From: Paenibacillus typhae
GTDB taxonomy: Bacteria > Bacillota > Bacilli > Paenibacillales > Paenibacillaceae
Direction of reading: 5' to 3'
DNA length: 48,169 nt
Assembly: GCF_900099765.1 (NCBI RefSeq)
Contig: NZ_FNDX01000047.1
Span: 1-48,169 of the forward strand
The first letter of the stretch is position 1, and the number at the start of each line of letters is the position of its first letter. Shown one piece after another: positions 8,041 through 16,698 of this stretch. The position numbers and the translations under genes were made by a program. The notes beneath the pieces were generated by a model. That model saw nothing but the letters and a program-made list of their open reading frames with translations, was not told where the DNA came from and did no database searches.

Positions 8041-8778
8041 TTACAACGGGTATACCACATGCTGCTCCATAAAGATCATCTCGGCCGTTTTGCCCTCGAA
8101 CTCCGGCTTCTGGTCGCTGTAGTGCATCAGACTGATCAAGCTGCGTACATCCTGAGGCAAAGTCAGCAGGTCGCTTAATGCGGTATGAATGGTAGCCGGA
8201 CCTGTCAGCTGGCATTCATGAAAGATTTTGCGGACACCCTGCCTGCGGACGAGCTTCAGGAGGAATTCCGGCTGAAAGATCATATCGGCACTGTAAAAAA
8301 TATCCCCGTTGAGCAGCAGGGAATAGCTGTCTTTCCCGCGGATATGCGGTGTGCTGATCAGCTCCAGCGTTACCTCGGCTGAAAGGGTATGGGGGGTGGC
8401 GGGCTCCAGCGGCGTTACTTCAAACGCTTCATCCAATGAGCGGGGGGAAGCGGATTTCCCAGTGAGGCTTTTCCGGTAGCTCTCCCGGAGAGACTCTAGT
8501 AGCGGACCGGCTGCAAGCAGTGTCATTTTCCGGCCGGAGCCAGCATGCGTGAGCCTGGCGAGCTCAGGAAGACCGCCGGCATGATCACTATGGGTATGGG
8601 TAATCAAAACGGCATCGACCTCACGGAACGAACGTCCGGCTGCTTCCAGGGCCAGCGGTGCCGTCGTCCCGCAGTCAATCATCAGGTTATAACCCGGGCT
8701 GAGCAGCAGCCCGTTATTATTATAGTAGTTTGTGGCATGGGCATCACCGGTGCCGAGCATTTGCAGCTGTACGGTCAT
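8041..8778 (-). CDS. metallo-beta-lactamase-fold hydrolase (RNase Z-like)
   Basis: 245 residues. The zinc motif HTHSDHAGG (about residues 61-69) follows LMIDCGTTAP. STPHIRGKDSYSLLLNGDIFYSADM carries the later metal-binding His and Asp, and the region FHECQ follows. The fold is that of RNase Z/arylsulfatase-type single-domain MBL proteins, substrate unknown. ATG 8778 is chosen because GGAGGA lies 7 nt upstream; a longer frame starting at 8793 would bury that site. Confidence 0.85.
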   Translation of the reverse strand: MTVQLQMLGTGDAHATNYYNNNGLLLSPGYNLMIDCGTTAPLALEAAGRSFREVDAVLITHTHSDHAGGLPELARLTHAGSGRKMTLLAAGPLLESLRESYRKSLTGKSASPRSLDEAFEVTPLEPATPHTLSAEVTLELISTPHIRGKDSYSLLLNGDIFYSADMIFQPEFLLKLVRRQGVRKIFHECQLTGPATIHTALSDLLTLPQDVRSLISLMHYSDQKPEFEGKTAEMIFMEQHVVYPL

Positions 8779-8943
8779 ACTGAGTTCCTCCAATGATTAT
8801 AGTGCTGCCGGGGCAGAAATGGCATTATCTAAATATAGTATTATTTTAACCGGGATAATGAAATTATTACCTGTTTCCTCCGCAACTTGTAGCTGTATAT
8901 GTAGTATATATTAACAGCATGAATTATTTGGAGGGTCTCAAGG

Positions 8944-9495
8944 ATGAGATGGAAAAAAATTGCTCTGTGCGTGGCTGTGTTTTCCCTGATGGGAGGCTCA
9001 TTATTGTTCGCGGATTCTGTAAATCAAAAGCTTAGAGTCTGGAGTAATGGAAAGGAGATGGCCGACGGGGGATATCTGATTGACGGGAAGGCCTACATTC
9101 CGGCCAGGGAGGCCGGAGGTGTCGTCAGCTGGGACGGCTCAGGCAAGGTGACGATCCTCAAGCCGAATGTGCAGATCGTATTGTTCAACGGTGATAAGGT
9201 ATTTGGCAATGTCAATGTGGGCAAGCTCAAGATCAAGGTGCTGACTCAGGTGGACAGCCTGACTGATGATATTGCGGCTGTAAAGGTCGCGATTACCGAC
9301 CCTTCGGGCAACGTGAAAGATATTCAGTCCCAGGAGCTCGGCGGCTCGAAGAAGGAGGATTTCTGGTTCCCGACTTCAGAGTTCACCTATGACTTCAAGG
9401 ATTCCGGAAAGTACCGTGTGGGCTTCTATATCAAGGCTTCCAAAGGCTCCGATTACGTTCTTGTGGCAGAGAAGGTAATTACGGCGCTGGATTAG
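8944..9495 (+). CDS. secreted protein with copper amine oxidase N-like stalk motif
   Basis: 183 residues with a Sec signal peptide (basic MRWKK, hydrophobic to about residue 22, cleavage near LFADS). The next part, GGYLIDGKAYIPAREAGGVVSWDGSGKVTI, is the repeat unit of the copper amine oxidase N-terminal (stalk) domain, common in Paenibacillus exported proteins and probably an adhesion or cell-surface module, not an enzyme. The C-terminal two thirds (KLKIKVLTQVDSL to VAEKVITALD) is beta-rich with no family I recognise. GGAGGG precedes the ATG. Confidence 0.75.
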   Translation: MRWKKIALCVAVFSLMGGSLLFADSVNQKLRVWSNGKEMADGGYLIDGKAYIPAREAGGVVSWDGSGKVTILKPNVQIVLFNGDKVFGNVNVGKLKIKVLTQVDSLTDDIAAVKVAITDPSGNVKDIQSQELGGSKKEDFWFPTSEFTYDFKDSGKYRVGFYIKASKGSDYVLVAEKVITALD

Positions 9496-9516
9496 GGTTT
9501 TTGGGCCATACGCAAA

Positions 9517-9546
9517 TTGACCTGAACTTGCCATACGTGTTACGAT
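9517..9546 (+). promoter_or_regulatory. sigma-A promoter of the DUF1292 gene
   Basis: TTGACC at 9517-9522 and TACGAT at 9541-9546 with 18-nt spacing, ending 38 nt before the start codon. Confidence 0.55.
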
Positions 9547-9584
9547 ACCTTAGCAGGATAATTCAATTAAAGTGAGGTATTTCA

Positions 9585-9908
9585 ATGAGCGATCACAAAC
9601 ATGAGCATGGCCATGAACATGGTGAAGCATGCGGTTGCGGACATGATCACGACCATGAGCACGAGGAGTTTGTGCTGACCTTGACGAACGAGCAGGGCGA
9701 AGATGTAGAAATGGTGCTGGTGGAAACGTTCGACGTAGGCGAGAAGTTGTACGCGCTGCTGCTGGAACGCGAAAACCCTGAAGCAGACGGTATCATTCTG
9801 CGTATGGAAGAAGAGAACGAAGAAATGGTTCTTTACAACATTGAAGATGAAGCTGAATGGAAAGCTGTTGAAGAAGCTTACAACGAGCTGCTTGCCCAGC
9901 AAGAATAG
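9585..9908 (+). CDS. DUF1292 family protein with His-rich N-terminus
   Basis: 107 residues. Residues 4-27 are unusually rich in His (HKHEHGHEHGEACGCGHDHD and following), with a C-G-C pair, which suggests metal binding. Residues about 28-105 match DUF1292 (YrzB-type): EFVLTLTNEQGEDVEMVLVE, LYALLLERENPEADGIILRM, YNIEDEAEWKAVEEAYNEL. The acidic domain is a small cytosolic fold of unknown function. It is normally near ruvX (yrrK) and alaS, but here stands alone with its own promoter and terminator. Confidence 0.88.
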   Translation: MSDHKHEHGHEHGEACGCGHDHDHEHEEFVLTLTNEQGEDVEMVLVETFDVGEKLYALLLERENPEADGIILRMEEENEEMVLYNIEDEAEWKAVEEAYNELLAQQE

Positions 9909-9961
9909 ATTTCAGTGCAGCTGAGGGCATGCCTGCCGGACAGGCAGCAGCGCTCCTTGCA

Positions 9962-9995
9962 CAAAACCCCGATACTGGACAGTATCGGGGTTTTG
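9962..9995. terminator. bidirectional terminator between DUF1292 and decarboxylase genes
   Basis: Perfect 16-bp stem CAAAACCCCGATACTG / CAGTATCGGGGTTTTG with a 2-nt centre. The A/T ends serve both converging genes. Confidence 0.85.
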
Positions 9996-10015
9996 TTTGC
10001 CTTGGAAGCTGCCCG

Positions 10016-11491
10016 TCAGGAGATCGGGTCAGCTTCTACAATAACTTTGACAAAGTTGATGCTGCGGTCTTCCGGTCCTTTGACCGGGAGGCCGATTTCG
10101 ACATGGTCGATGATATAATCGATGTTGTCCTGGGTAATAACTTCACCAGGCAGCAAAATTGGAATTCCCGGCGGATAGACGTATATGAATTCAGCGATGA
10201 TGTAGCCGGCGGATTCGCGGAACGGAACCAGCTGTGTATCTGCATAGAAAGCGTCGCGCGGAATCAGCGCAAGCTGCGGGATTTCCGGCACCTGTACCTT
10301 CAGCTCGTAAATTTCGCCCTTGCTGTAGTGTACGGCGGAGAGCACACGCAGCGCGGAAATCAGCTTATCTACGGTTTCCCGGGTATCTCCGGGGGTAATC
10401 AGGCAAAGAATATTATACATGTCGCTGAGTTCAACTTCGATGTTGTACTTCTGACGGAGCCAGTTCTCTGTCTCGTAGCCGGTAATGCCAAGGTGACGGA
10501 CATGGATGTTCAGCTTGGTCGGATCGAGATTAAAGGTAGCTTCTGTTCCGAGAATCTCCTTGCCGAAGCTGTACAAGCCGTCGATATTATTAATGGCTTC
10601 CCGCGCGTAATTGGACAGCGCGATCGTCCGCTCAGCCATTTCATGGCCGTTAAGGGCCAGATTGCGTCTGGAGGTATCCAGGGACGCCAGCAGAATATAG
10701 GAAGTGGACGTTGTTGTCAGCATGCTGATGATCGTCTGAACCCGCTGCGGATTGACCAGGCCGGTCTTCGCGTTAAGATTCAGTACCGAGCTCTGCGTCA
10801 TGGAGCCGCCCAGCTTGTGAACGCTGGTTGCTGCCATATCCGCACCGGCCTGCATGGCCGATACCGGCAGATCTTCATGAAAATGAATCAATACTCCATG
10901 CGCCTCGTCCACCAGTACAGGTACTCCGTAGCTGTGAGCCAGGTCCACGATCGAACGCAGGTCGGCAACTACGCCGAAGTAGGTGGGATTGATGACCAGA
11001 ACGCCTTTGGCGTCAGGATGACGCTTTAATGCCTTTTCCAGCGAGCTGGTGGTTATACCGTGGTCTATCCCAAGATTCTCATCCTGAACAGGTGAGATAA
11101 AGACCGGCTTGGCTCCGGAGAAAATAATGGCCGACATCACGGATTTGTGAATGTTGCGGGGCACTATTATTTTGTCTCCTTCCGAGCAGACAGAGAGGAT
11201 CATAGTCATGATGGCATTGCTCGTGCCTTGTACGCTAAAATAAGTGTAGTCGGCGCCGAAAGCCTGCGCAGCCAGCTTCTGAGCTTCCAGGATCACGCCC
11301 GTGGGCTGATGAAGATCATCAAGCGGTGCGATGTTGATCAAATCTATGGATAGCGCGTTATCGCCGATAAACTCACGGAATTCGGCATCCGTTCCTTGCC
11401 CCTTCTTATGCCCGGGAATATGAAATTGAACAGGGTTTCCGGCGGCATGCTTTTTGAGAGCGGTGAAGAGGGGAGTATCGTGTTGATTCAT
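10016..11491 (-). CDS. speA: Orn/Lys/Arg decarboxylase, SpeA-like
   Basis: 491 residues, a PLP fold-type I decarboxylase lacking the N-terminal wing domain of the inducible enterobacterial enzymes, as is usual in Bacillales. FHIPGHKKGQG at about residues 24-34, YFSVQGTSNAIM, DEAHGVLIHF, and the PLP lysine in ATSVHKLGGSMTQSS are visible. The C-terminal domain includes YPPGIPILLPGE. In B. subtilis this family forms agmatine from arginine (polyamine synthesis). The choice of arginine over lysine is inference. Its start ATG is preceded by AAAGG. Divergent from the MFS gene. Confidence 0.88.
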   Translation of the reverse strand: MNQHDTPLFTALKKHAAGNPVQFHIPGHKKGQGTDAEFREFIGDNALSIDLINIAPLDDLHQPTGVILEAQKLAAQAFGADYTYFSVQGTSNAIMTMILSVCSEGDKIIVPRNIHKSVMSAIIFSGAKPVFISPVQDENLGIDHGITTSSLEKALKRHPDAKGVLVINPTYFGVVADLRSIVDLAHSYGVPVLVDEAHGVLIHFHEDLPVSAMQAGADMAATSVHKLGGSMTQSSVLNLNAKTGLVNPQRVQTIISMLTTTSTSYILLASLDTSRRNLALNGHEMAERTIALSNYAREAINNIDGLYSFGKEILGTEATFNLDPTKLNIHVRHLGITGYETENWLRQKYNIEVELSDMYNILCLITPGDTRETVDKLISALRVLSAVHYSKGEIYELKVQVPEIPQLALIPRDAFYADTQLVPFRESAGYIIAEFIYVYPPGIPILLPGEVITQDNIDYIIDHVEIGLPVKGPEDRSINFVKVIVEADPIS

Positions 11492-11585
11492 TTAATGCTG
11501 TCACAACCTTTCGCCAAAATTTATTTTTTTTTAACGCAAGCACCAGTATAACAAATCAATCACCATAATACTAGGATGTGATAAA

Positions 11586-12872
11586 ATGACTGGCAAAGTT
11601 GCAGGCCGTGTGCATATTAATTTGGCTTCGCCGTTTATTCTGGAAATGTGGGTAATCATTTTTCTGGTCGAATTTGTAAAAGGCTCCCTGCTCGTTGCCC
11701 TGCTCCCGGTGTACATGGAGAATATTCTCGGCCTGTCGGTTACGGTGGTTGGCTTCTCCTTCGCGCTGCAGTATCTGGGGGATAATCTGTTCCGCAGCCC
11801 ATTCGGCTGGGTCATGGAGCGGATCGGATACCGCTGGACGATGACAGGATCGCTGCTGCTGATTGTGCTTGCAGTGGGCATGATTATCTATGCCAAGAAT
11901 GCGGCAGCGCTCTCGGTTGCCTGCCTGATTCTCGGCATCGGCACTTCCCCGCTCTGGCCGTGTACCATGACCGGCATAACCGAGCTTGCCGGCTCTACAG
12001 AGAGCGGCAGCAGCGGCGCGGCCATGGGTGCGGTCGAGATGGCTTCACTGGCTGGAACGGGCATCGGGCCCATCGTCGTCAATTTTATGATGGATCACGG
12101 GGGACAGAGCTACAGGACAGTATTCCTTGTCCTTATGGGCTGTGCCGCCGCTGTTGCCGCGGTCGCGCTGCTGCTGCCATCGAGAATTGCCGGCCATGCG
12201 CCGCGTGTGGTGCGCAGCATGGACGGTGAGGCCGGGGCAGCAGGCCGGCGGCCATTCCAGCCGCTGAAGAGCCTGAAGCGTACGCTGCTGCAGGTCAGAA
12301 CCTCGCTGAAGGTTAGCAGGCTGCTGTTCCCGGCGCTGTTCCTGCAGGCTTTTGCGATCGGCCTGATGACGCCTGTAGTAACGCTCTTCGCCCGCAGTGA
12401 GCTGCATGTGACTCCGAACCAGTTCAGCCTGCTGCTGATTGCCGGAGGCGGCATTACGGTGCTTACGCTCATTCCGGCCGGCAAGCTGGTCGACCGGATC
12501 GGAACGACCGTGTTCCTGAACATCGGCTTTCTGCTTGCGGCCGCTTCACTGGCCTTTTTCTCACAGGTACGCTGGCTGCCGCTGGCTTTTGTCGCTGTGG
12601 CGCTTGTCGGCATCAGCTATGCGCTGATTCTGCCGGCCTGGAATGCCTTTGTGGCCAAGCAGGTGCCGGCTGGGGAACGCGGCACCGTATGGGGCCTGTT
12701 CCTGACCCTTCAGGGCTCGGGGATGGTTGCCGGCCCCGTGCTGTCAGGCAGGCTGTGGGATTCTGTCAGCCACAGCGCCCCCTTCCTGGCAAGCGCCGGT
12801 GTAATGGTGCTGCTGGCCGGGCTGCATCTGCTGATCGTCCGCCGGACCGGGCTTAAGCAGAGCGCAGGCTGA
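11586..12872 (+). CDS. MFS transporter
   Basis: 428 residues with about twelve hydrophobic segments and a charged central loop (about residues 205-240). The loop between the second and third segments has FRSPFGWVMERIGYRW, a relaxed form of the MFS motif GxxxDRxGRR; the second half repeats it as IPAGKLVDRIGT. Substrate cannot be inferred; drug or sugar efflux are both possible. AGGATGTG precedes the ATG. The 94-nt gap to the divergent decarboxylase gene must hold both promoters. Confidence 0.82.
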   Translation: MTGKVAGRVHINLASPFILEMWVIIFLVEFVKGSLLVALLPVYMENILGLSVTVVGFSFALQYLGDNLFRSPFGWVMERIGYRWTMTGSLLLIVLAVGMIIYAKNAAALSVACLILGIGTSPLWPCTMTGITELAGSTESGSSGAAMGAVEMASLAGTGIGPIVVNFMMDHGGQSYRTVFLVLMGCAAAVAAVALLLPSRIAGHAPRVVRSMDGEAGAAGRRPFQPLKSLKRTLLQVRTSLKVSRLLFPALFLQAFAIGLMTPVVTLFARSELHVTPNQFSLLLIAGGGITVLTLIPAGKLVDRIGTTVFLNIGFLLAAASLAFFSQVRWLPLAFVAVALVGISYALILPAWNAFVAKQVPAGERGTVWGLFLTLQGSGMVAGPVLSGRLWDSVSHSAPFLASAGVMVLLAGLHLLIVRRTGLKQSAG

Positions 12873-12911
12873 TCCGGTATGCATTTACACGACAGCCACT
12901 ATTAATTGAAG

Positions 12912-12958
12912 AGGCCCCGTTTATCCGGATCATGATATGTTCCGGATGAACGGGGCCT
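12912..12958 (+). terminator. stem-loop after the MFS gene
   Basis: An 18-bp arm (AGGCCCCGTTTATCCGGA) pairs with TCCGGATGAACGGGGCCT, with one G-U pair. No T-run follows, so it may be a weak terminator or an RNA-stabilising structure. The rest of the 12873-13179 gap shows only a weak promoter-like pair (TTACCG 13038 and TAAAAT 13061). Confidence 0.5.
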
Positions 12959-13179
12959 GATTGCGTGAGCGGCGAAGGAAAAAACAGTGACCGTTTGGGA
13001 ATGTCGGGAAACGGGTAAAAATAGTCAATAAACCAAGTTACCGCTACATAAAATGAAGTATAAAATATCAGTAAGACGAACGAAAAAAAGGAATTGCTTT
13101 CAGGTGGAGGTCCGGCCGTCGGTTTTACTCTGTAAATACAGATGAAACTGCTTCAACAAAGCTGTTAGGGGGGAGTGCC

Positions 13180-13776
13180 GTGAACAAAAACGACGAGGTG
13201 GAGTACTGCAACCTGGAGCTGCGCTTTGACAGGCAGGATATCCAGAACCTGATCAAGGATTTGATCAAGGAAGGCTATTCCCTGTACTGGAGTGAGAATG
13301 AAACTGTATTTCTGATCTCGGTGCGCACCGGCCGCAAGCTGGTTAAGCTGCGTTTTCAGCAGATAAAGGACGGCTACAAGCTGGTCGGAGACTATATGAT
13401 CCGCGATGCGCGGCTGTCCGGATGGATGGAGAAGCTGATCGGCGACATGCGGGGGCATGCGGTAGTCAAACGGTTCCGCGACCGGCAGATTATTATTGAG
13501 AACATTATGTTCGGCGAAGTGATACGGCTGGTGGAAATCTCCGGGTATCAGCAGCGTGTCTTGTACCAGAAAGGTCCGCTGCTTACCGACCAGGAGCTTA
13601 CAAAGCTGTTTTATTCAGAAGAGGGCGAGGAGCGGATCCGGCAGCGCAGGGTGGAAGTGGACGAGGAGCTTGACCGGCTGAATGAAGCGATGCAGAGCGG
13701 GGACACTGCGCTGATGGAGGCATGCAGGGTGAAGCTGGCCGGTTTGTCCCGTGAACTGAATATGCTCGAATGGTAA
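13180..13776 (+). CDS. conserved hypothetical protein, 198 residues
   Basis: I do not recognise a named family. The protein is hydrophilic and cytosolic. Residues 1-130 alternate beta strands and charged turns (NLELRFDRQDIQNLIKDLIK, SLYWSENETVFLISVRTG, KLVGDYMIRDARLSGWMEKL), and residues about 145-198 form a charged helical tail (RIRQRRVEVDEELDRLNEAM) likely to be coiled coil. Paenibacillus genomes carry several proteins of this general build with misleading names. GTG start, 6 nt after GGGGGGAG. Followed by a weak stem-loop at 13785-13806. The preceding 300 nt contain no other gene. Confidence 0.7.
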   Translation: MNKNDEVEYCNLELRFDRQDIQNLIKDLIKEGYSLYWSENETVFLISVRTGRKLVKLRFQQIKDGYKLVGDYMIRDARLSGWMEKLIGDMRGHAVVKRFRDRQIIIENIMFGEVIRLVEISGYQQRVLYQKGPLLTDQELTKLFYSEEGEERIRQRRVEVDEELDRLNEAMQSGDTALMEACRVKLAGLSRELNMLEW

Positions 13777-13921
13777 AGAATCAGGGCATCCCGCTGGCGG
13801 GGTGCTCTTAATCTGTGCGGATATCCGGGATAAATAATACAGGACTTTTAAGACCAGAGCCGCATGGCTGCAGGCAAGAAACTGTCATTTCTGCATGCGC
13901 TGTTCAACTTGTGGACAGGGG

Positions 13922-13950
13922 TTCACTTCTGGCGGCAAAAACGTTAAAAT
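13922..13950 (+). promoter_or_regulatory. candidate sigma-A promoter upstream of gndA
   Basis: TTCACT at 13922-13927 and TAAAAT at 13945-13950, 17-nt spacing. The leader to the start codon would be about 150 nt. The rest of the 13777-14109 gap holds a GC-rich stem-loop at 13785-13806 and no gene. Confidence 0.45.
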
Positions 13951-14109
13951 AGTCATCGTGAGCAATTTCCTGATATTGAAGCGCTTTGTCAATGAAATTG
14001 ATCTCTCTTTCGCAGGCCGGAACTTTGCTGTAGCTGACAAAGGGTGGTATTCTGATACTGCGAGAAATGGATTTCACAAAAATATAGGGTGCAAAGGGTG
14101 GAGAACCAG

Positions 14110-15522
14110 ATGGCAAAACAACAAATCGGCGTTATTGGCTTGGCGGTAATGGGTAAAAATTTGGCTCTTAACATCGAGAGCAGAGGCTTTTCCGTATCGG
14201 TATATAACCGTTCCCCGGAGAAGACCAATGACCTGATCGCCGAAGCTGAAGGCAAAAACTTGGTAGGTACCTTCTCTGTAGAAGAGTTTGTACAATCCCT
14301 TGAAGTACCGCGCAAAATTCTGATCATGGTACAGGCCGGTAAAGCAACGGATGCTACCATTGAGCAGCTTCTGCCGTATCTGGATCAGGGCGATATCATT
14401 ATCGACGGAGGTAACGCATACTTCCCTGATACTGTACGCCGCAGTAAAGAGCTTGAAGACAAAGGCTTCCGCTTCATCGGCACCGGTGTATCCGGCGGTG
14501 AAGAGGGTGCGCTTAAAGGTCCATCCATTATGCCGGGCGGACAGGAAAGCGCCTATAAGCTGGTTGAACCGATTCTTACGGCAATTTCCGCCAAAGTGGA
14601 CGGAGAGCCTTGCTGTACATATATTGGACCGGACGGTGCCGGACACTATGTCAAAATGGTGCACAACGGTATCGAGTACGGTGACATGCAGCTGATCTGC
14701 GAAGCCTACCAGCTTCTGAAGGACGTTCTTGGCCTGGATGCCAAGGAGCTGCACAGCATTTTCAAGGAGTGGAACAGCGGTGAGCTGGACAGCTACCTGA
14801 TCGAGATCACTACAGATATCTTCGCCCAATACGATGAAGAGACCGGCAAGCCGATGGTTGACGTGATCCTCGATTCCGCCGGCCAAAAGGGAACAGGCAA
14901 ATGGACAAGCCAGAGCTCGCTCGACCTGGGTGTGCCGCTGTCCATGATCACTGAGTCCGTATTCTCCCGCTTCCTGTCCGCCATGAAGGAAGAGCGTGTA
15001 GCAGCAAGCAAAGTGCTGAGCGGACCGGAAGTGGAGCCGTTCCAGGGCGACAAGGCCGAATTCATCGAGAACGTGCGCAAAGCACTGTTTGCCAGCAAAA
15101 TCGTATCCTACGCGCAGGGCTTCGCACAGCTTCGTGTAGCTTCCGACGAATATGGCTGGGATCTGAAATACGGCAGCCTGGCCAAAATCTGGCGCGGCGG
15201 CTGCATTATCCGCTCCCGTTTCCTGCAGAACATCACCGATGCCTACGAAACCAATCCGGATCTGAAGAACCTGCTGCTTGATCCGTTCTTCAAGGACATC
15301 ATGAGCTCTTACCAGGCTGCCTGGCGTAAAGTGGTATCCGCTGCTGTTGCACAAGGCGTACCTGTACCAGGCTTCTCCAGTGCTCTTGCCTACTATGACA
15401 GCTACCGCACAGAGCGTCTGCCTGCGAACCTGCTTCAGGCACAGCGCGACTACTTCGGTGCCCACACCTTCAAACGTGTGGATAAGGAAGGCGTCTTCCA
15501 CCACAACTGGATTAACGAATAG
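14110..15522 (+). CDS. gndA: 6-phosphogluconate dehydrogenase, decarboxylating
   Basis: 470 residues, the standard length. Oxidises 6-phosphogluconate with decarboxylation to ribulose 5-phosphate, usually with NADP+, in the pentose phosphate pathway. N-terminal Rossmann motif IGVIGLAVMGKNLALNI with VYNRSPEKT after strand 2; GGGIAL-like region replaced by FIGTGVSGGEEGA; catalytic KMVHNGIEYGDMQLI and LDSAGQKGTGKWT; C-terminal AQRDYFGAHTFKR substrate-binding tail. ATG 14110 has GGTGGAG upstream; the 21-nt longer frame has no ribosome site. Monocistronic, with its own terminator. Confidence 0.96.
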   Translation: MAKQQIGVIGLAVMGKNLALNIESRGFSVSVYNRSPEKTNDLIAEAEGKNLVGTFSVEEFVQSLEVPRKILIMVQAGKATDATIEQLLPYLDQGDIIIDGGNAYFPDTVRRSKELEDKGFRFIGTGVSGGEEGALKGPSIMPGGQESAYKLVEPILTAISAKVDGEPCCTYIGPDGAGHYVKMVHNGIEYGDMQLICEAYQLLKDVLGLDAKELHSIFKEWNSGELDSYLIEITTDIFAQYDEETGKPMVDVILDSAGQKGTGKWTSQSSLDLGVPLSMITESVFSRFLSAMKEERVAASKVLSGPEVEPFQGDKAEFIENVRKALFASKIVSYAQGFAQLRVASDEYGWDLKYGSLAKIWRGGCIIRSRFLQNITDAYETNPDLKNLLLDPFFKDIMSSYQAAWRKVVSAAVAQGVPVPGFSSALAYYDSYRTERLPANLLQAQRDYFGAHTFKRVDKEGVFHHNWINE

Positions 15523-15545
15523 TTCTGTAGCATGCTTGCAGGAAG

Positions 15546-15591
15546 AAGTCCGAATGGTTTCCCGGTTGCGGGAAGCCTTCGGGCTTTTTTT
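15546..15591 (+). terminator. rho-independent terminator of gndA
   Basis: Long stem, AGTCCGAATGGTTTCCCG with CGGGAAGCCTTCGGGCT (one bulge, G-U pairs), followed by seven T. Confidence 0.88.
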
Positions 15592-15644
15592 ACATGGAGG
15601 ATACGGGTATGGCATCACTCTGGCAGGAAGCAGGGGGAAGTGGA

Positions 15645-15674
15645 TTGTGCAATCTTTTGGGCGTGTGTTATGAT
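15645..15674 (+). promoter_or_regulatory. candidate promoter of aroK
   Basis: TTGTGC 15645-15650 and TATGAT 15669-15674, 18-nt spacing, 30 nt before the start codon. Confidence 0.45.
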
Positions 15675-15703
15675 ATGACAAATGTCGCGGTTGGAGGGTC
15701 GTT

Positions 15704-16249
15704 ATGTCGGGGGATAGAGAACAACAGTGTTCATATAAGCCTGAACCGGGGAGAAATATCATTCTGGTCGGGATGATGGGCACAGGAAAGTCAACCGTAG
15801 GTGCAATGCTGGCCGAGGAGCTGGAGTATGAACTGGTAGATCTGGATCATGTTATCGTCGAAACTGAAGGCCGGAGCATTGCGGATATCTTTGCCGCAGA
15901 CGGTGAGGCGTATTTCCGGAAGGCAGAGTCAGCTGCCCTGCAGCGGATGCTTGAGGGAGAACGCAGAATTATTTCAACAGGAGGCGGCGCGGTGCTTGCA
16001 CCGGGGAACGCTGAGACTATGCTTGCCAAAGGGCTTGTTGTAGCACTGACAGCTACAGAAGAAGTTATTATTGCCCGTGTGAGCGGAGATGCGAACCGTC
16101 CGCTGCTCGCCGGCAACGCGCAGGATAGAGTCCGCGCCATTATGGAGGAGCGACGTGAGGCCTACCGGTTTGCGCATTGCACGGTCGATACATCGGAGCT
16201 GAGTGCGGCAGAAGTGTCACAGCATATTTTAATGCATTACCGCGGTTGA
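15704..16249 (+). CDS. aroK: shikimate kinase
   Basis: 181 residues, an NMP-kinase-like P-loop enzyme that phosphorylates shikimate at O3 with ATP. Walker A GMMGTGKST at about residues 23-31, VDLDHVI (shikimate-binding Asp), AYFRKAESAAL (the F-R-x-x-E motif), STGGGAVL glycine loop, and the lid Arg in NRPLL are all present. About 15 extra residues precede the P-loop compared with the shortest homologues. GGAGGG lies 5 nt before the ATG. The aroA gene for the next pathway step lies 450 nt on, across a minus-strand gene. Confidence 0.94.
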   Translation: MSGDREQQCSYKPEPGRNIILVGMMGTGKSTVGAMLAEELEYELVDLDHVIVETEGRSIADIFAADGEAYFRKAESAALQRMLEGERRIISTGGGAVLAPGNAETMLAKGLVVALTATEEVIIARVSGDANRPLLAGNAQDRVRAIMEERREAYRFAHCTVDTSELSAAEVSQHILMHYRG

Positions 16250-16277
16250 GCTTTTAAGTGTATTTGCAATGGGCTGT

Positions 16278-16586
16278 TTACGCCTCCTGCGTTTCGTTCC
16301 ATTCCAGCATCCCGCCGCTTAGGTTAGAGGCTTGGATGCCGAATTGCTGCAGGTACTCGCACACACGCTGGCTGCGTGCACCGGAACGGCAGATGAAGAT
16401 AATGCCGGTATCAGCGGGAAGCTCTCCGCTGTGCTGCGGAATCTGTCCCATTGGAATATGCCGGGCACCCGGAATCATTCCCGTTGCAACTTCGTCATCC
16501 TCGCGGACATCGATCAGAAGCAGGTCCTCACCTGCCGCAAGACGCTGGCGCAGCTCATCTGGTGTAACTTGTGGAATATCGTTCAA
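16278..16586 (-). CDS. single-domain rhodanese-like protein
   Basis: 102 residues covering one rhodanese domain. LLLIDVREDDEVATGMIPGA is the CH2A-type N-terminal motif and ICRSGARSQR (about residues 69-78) is the catalytic loop with the sulphur-accepting Cys70, followed by LSGGMLEWNE. The loop CRSGARS favours sulphurtransfer. It carries persulfide in the cytosol; the acceptor is unknown. It lies on the opposite strand between aroK and aroA, which appears incidental. A minus-strand TTGACA and TATTAT with long (19-nt) spacing at about 16629-16659 may drive it. Confidence 0.9.
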   Translation of the reverse strand: MNDIPQVTPDELRQRLAAGEDLLLIDVREDDEVATGMIPGARHIPMGQIPQHSGELPADTGIIFICRSGARSQRVCEYLQQFGIQASNLSGGMLEWNETQEA

Positions 16587-16698
16587 GGTTAAGACCCCTT
16601 TCTATTTGCAGAATATTGATATAATACCATAGCTTTGGACTACAGTGTCAAACGAGCACTACATATCCCTAATACTATGAATAAGGAGCGTTTAAATA

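Noticed and set aside
9929..11029. Plus-strand frame of 366 codons opposite speA
   Set aside because: Shadow of the decarboxylase, which has all the PLP-enzyme motifs; no ribosome site.
13977..13992. TGAAGCGCTTTGTCA as a cre site before gndA
   Set aside because: Same one-base defect on the left side; the match on the right side is also poor.
14074..15783. Minus-strand frame of 569 codons opposite gndA and aroK
   Set aside because: Shadow frame crossing two clear genes and a terminator; composition is that of an antisense frame.
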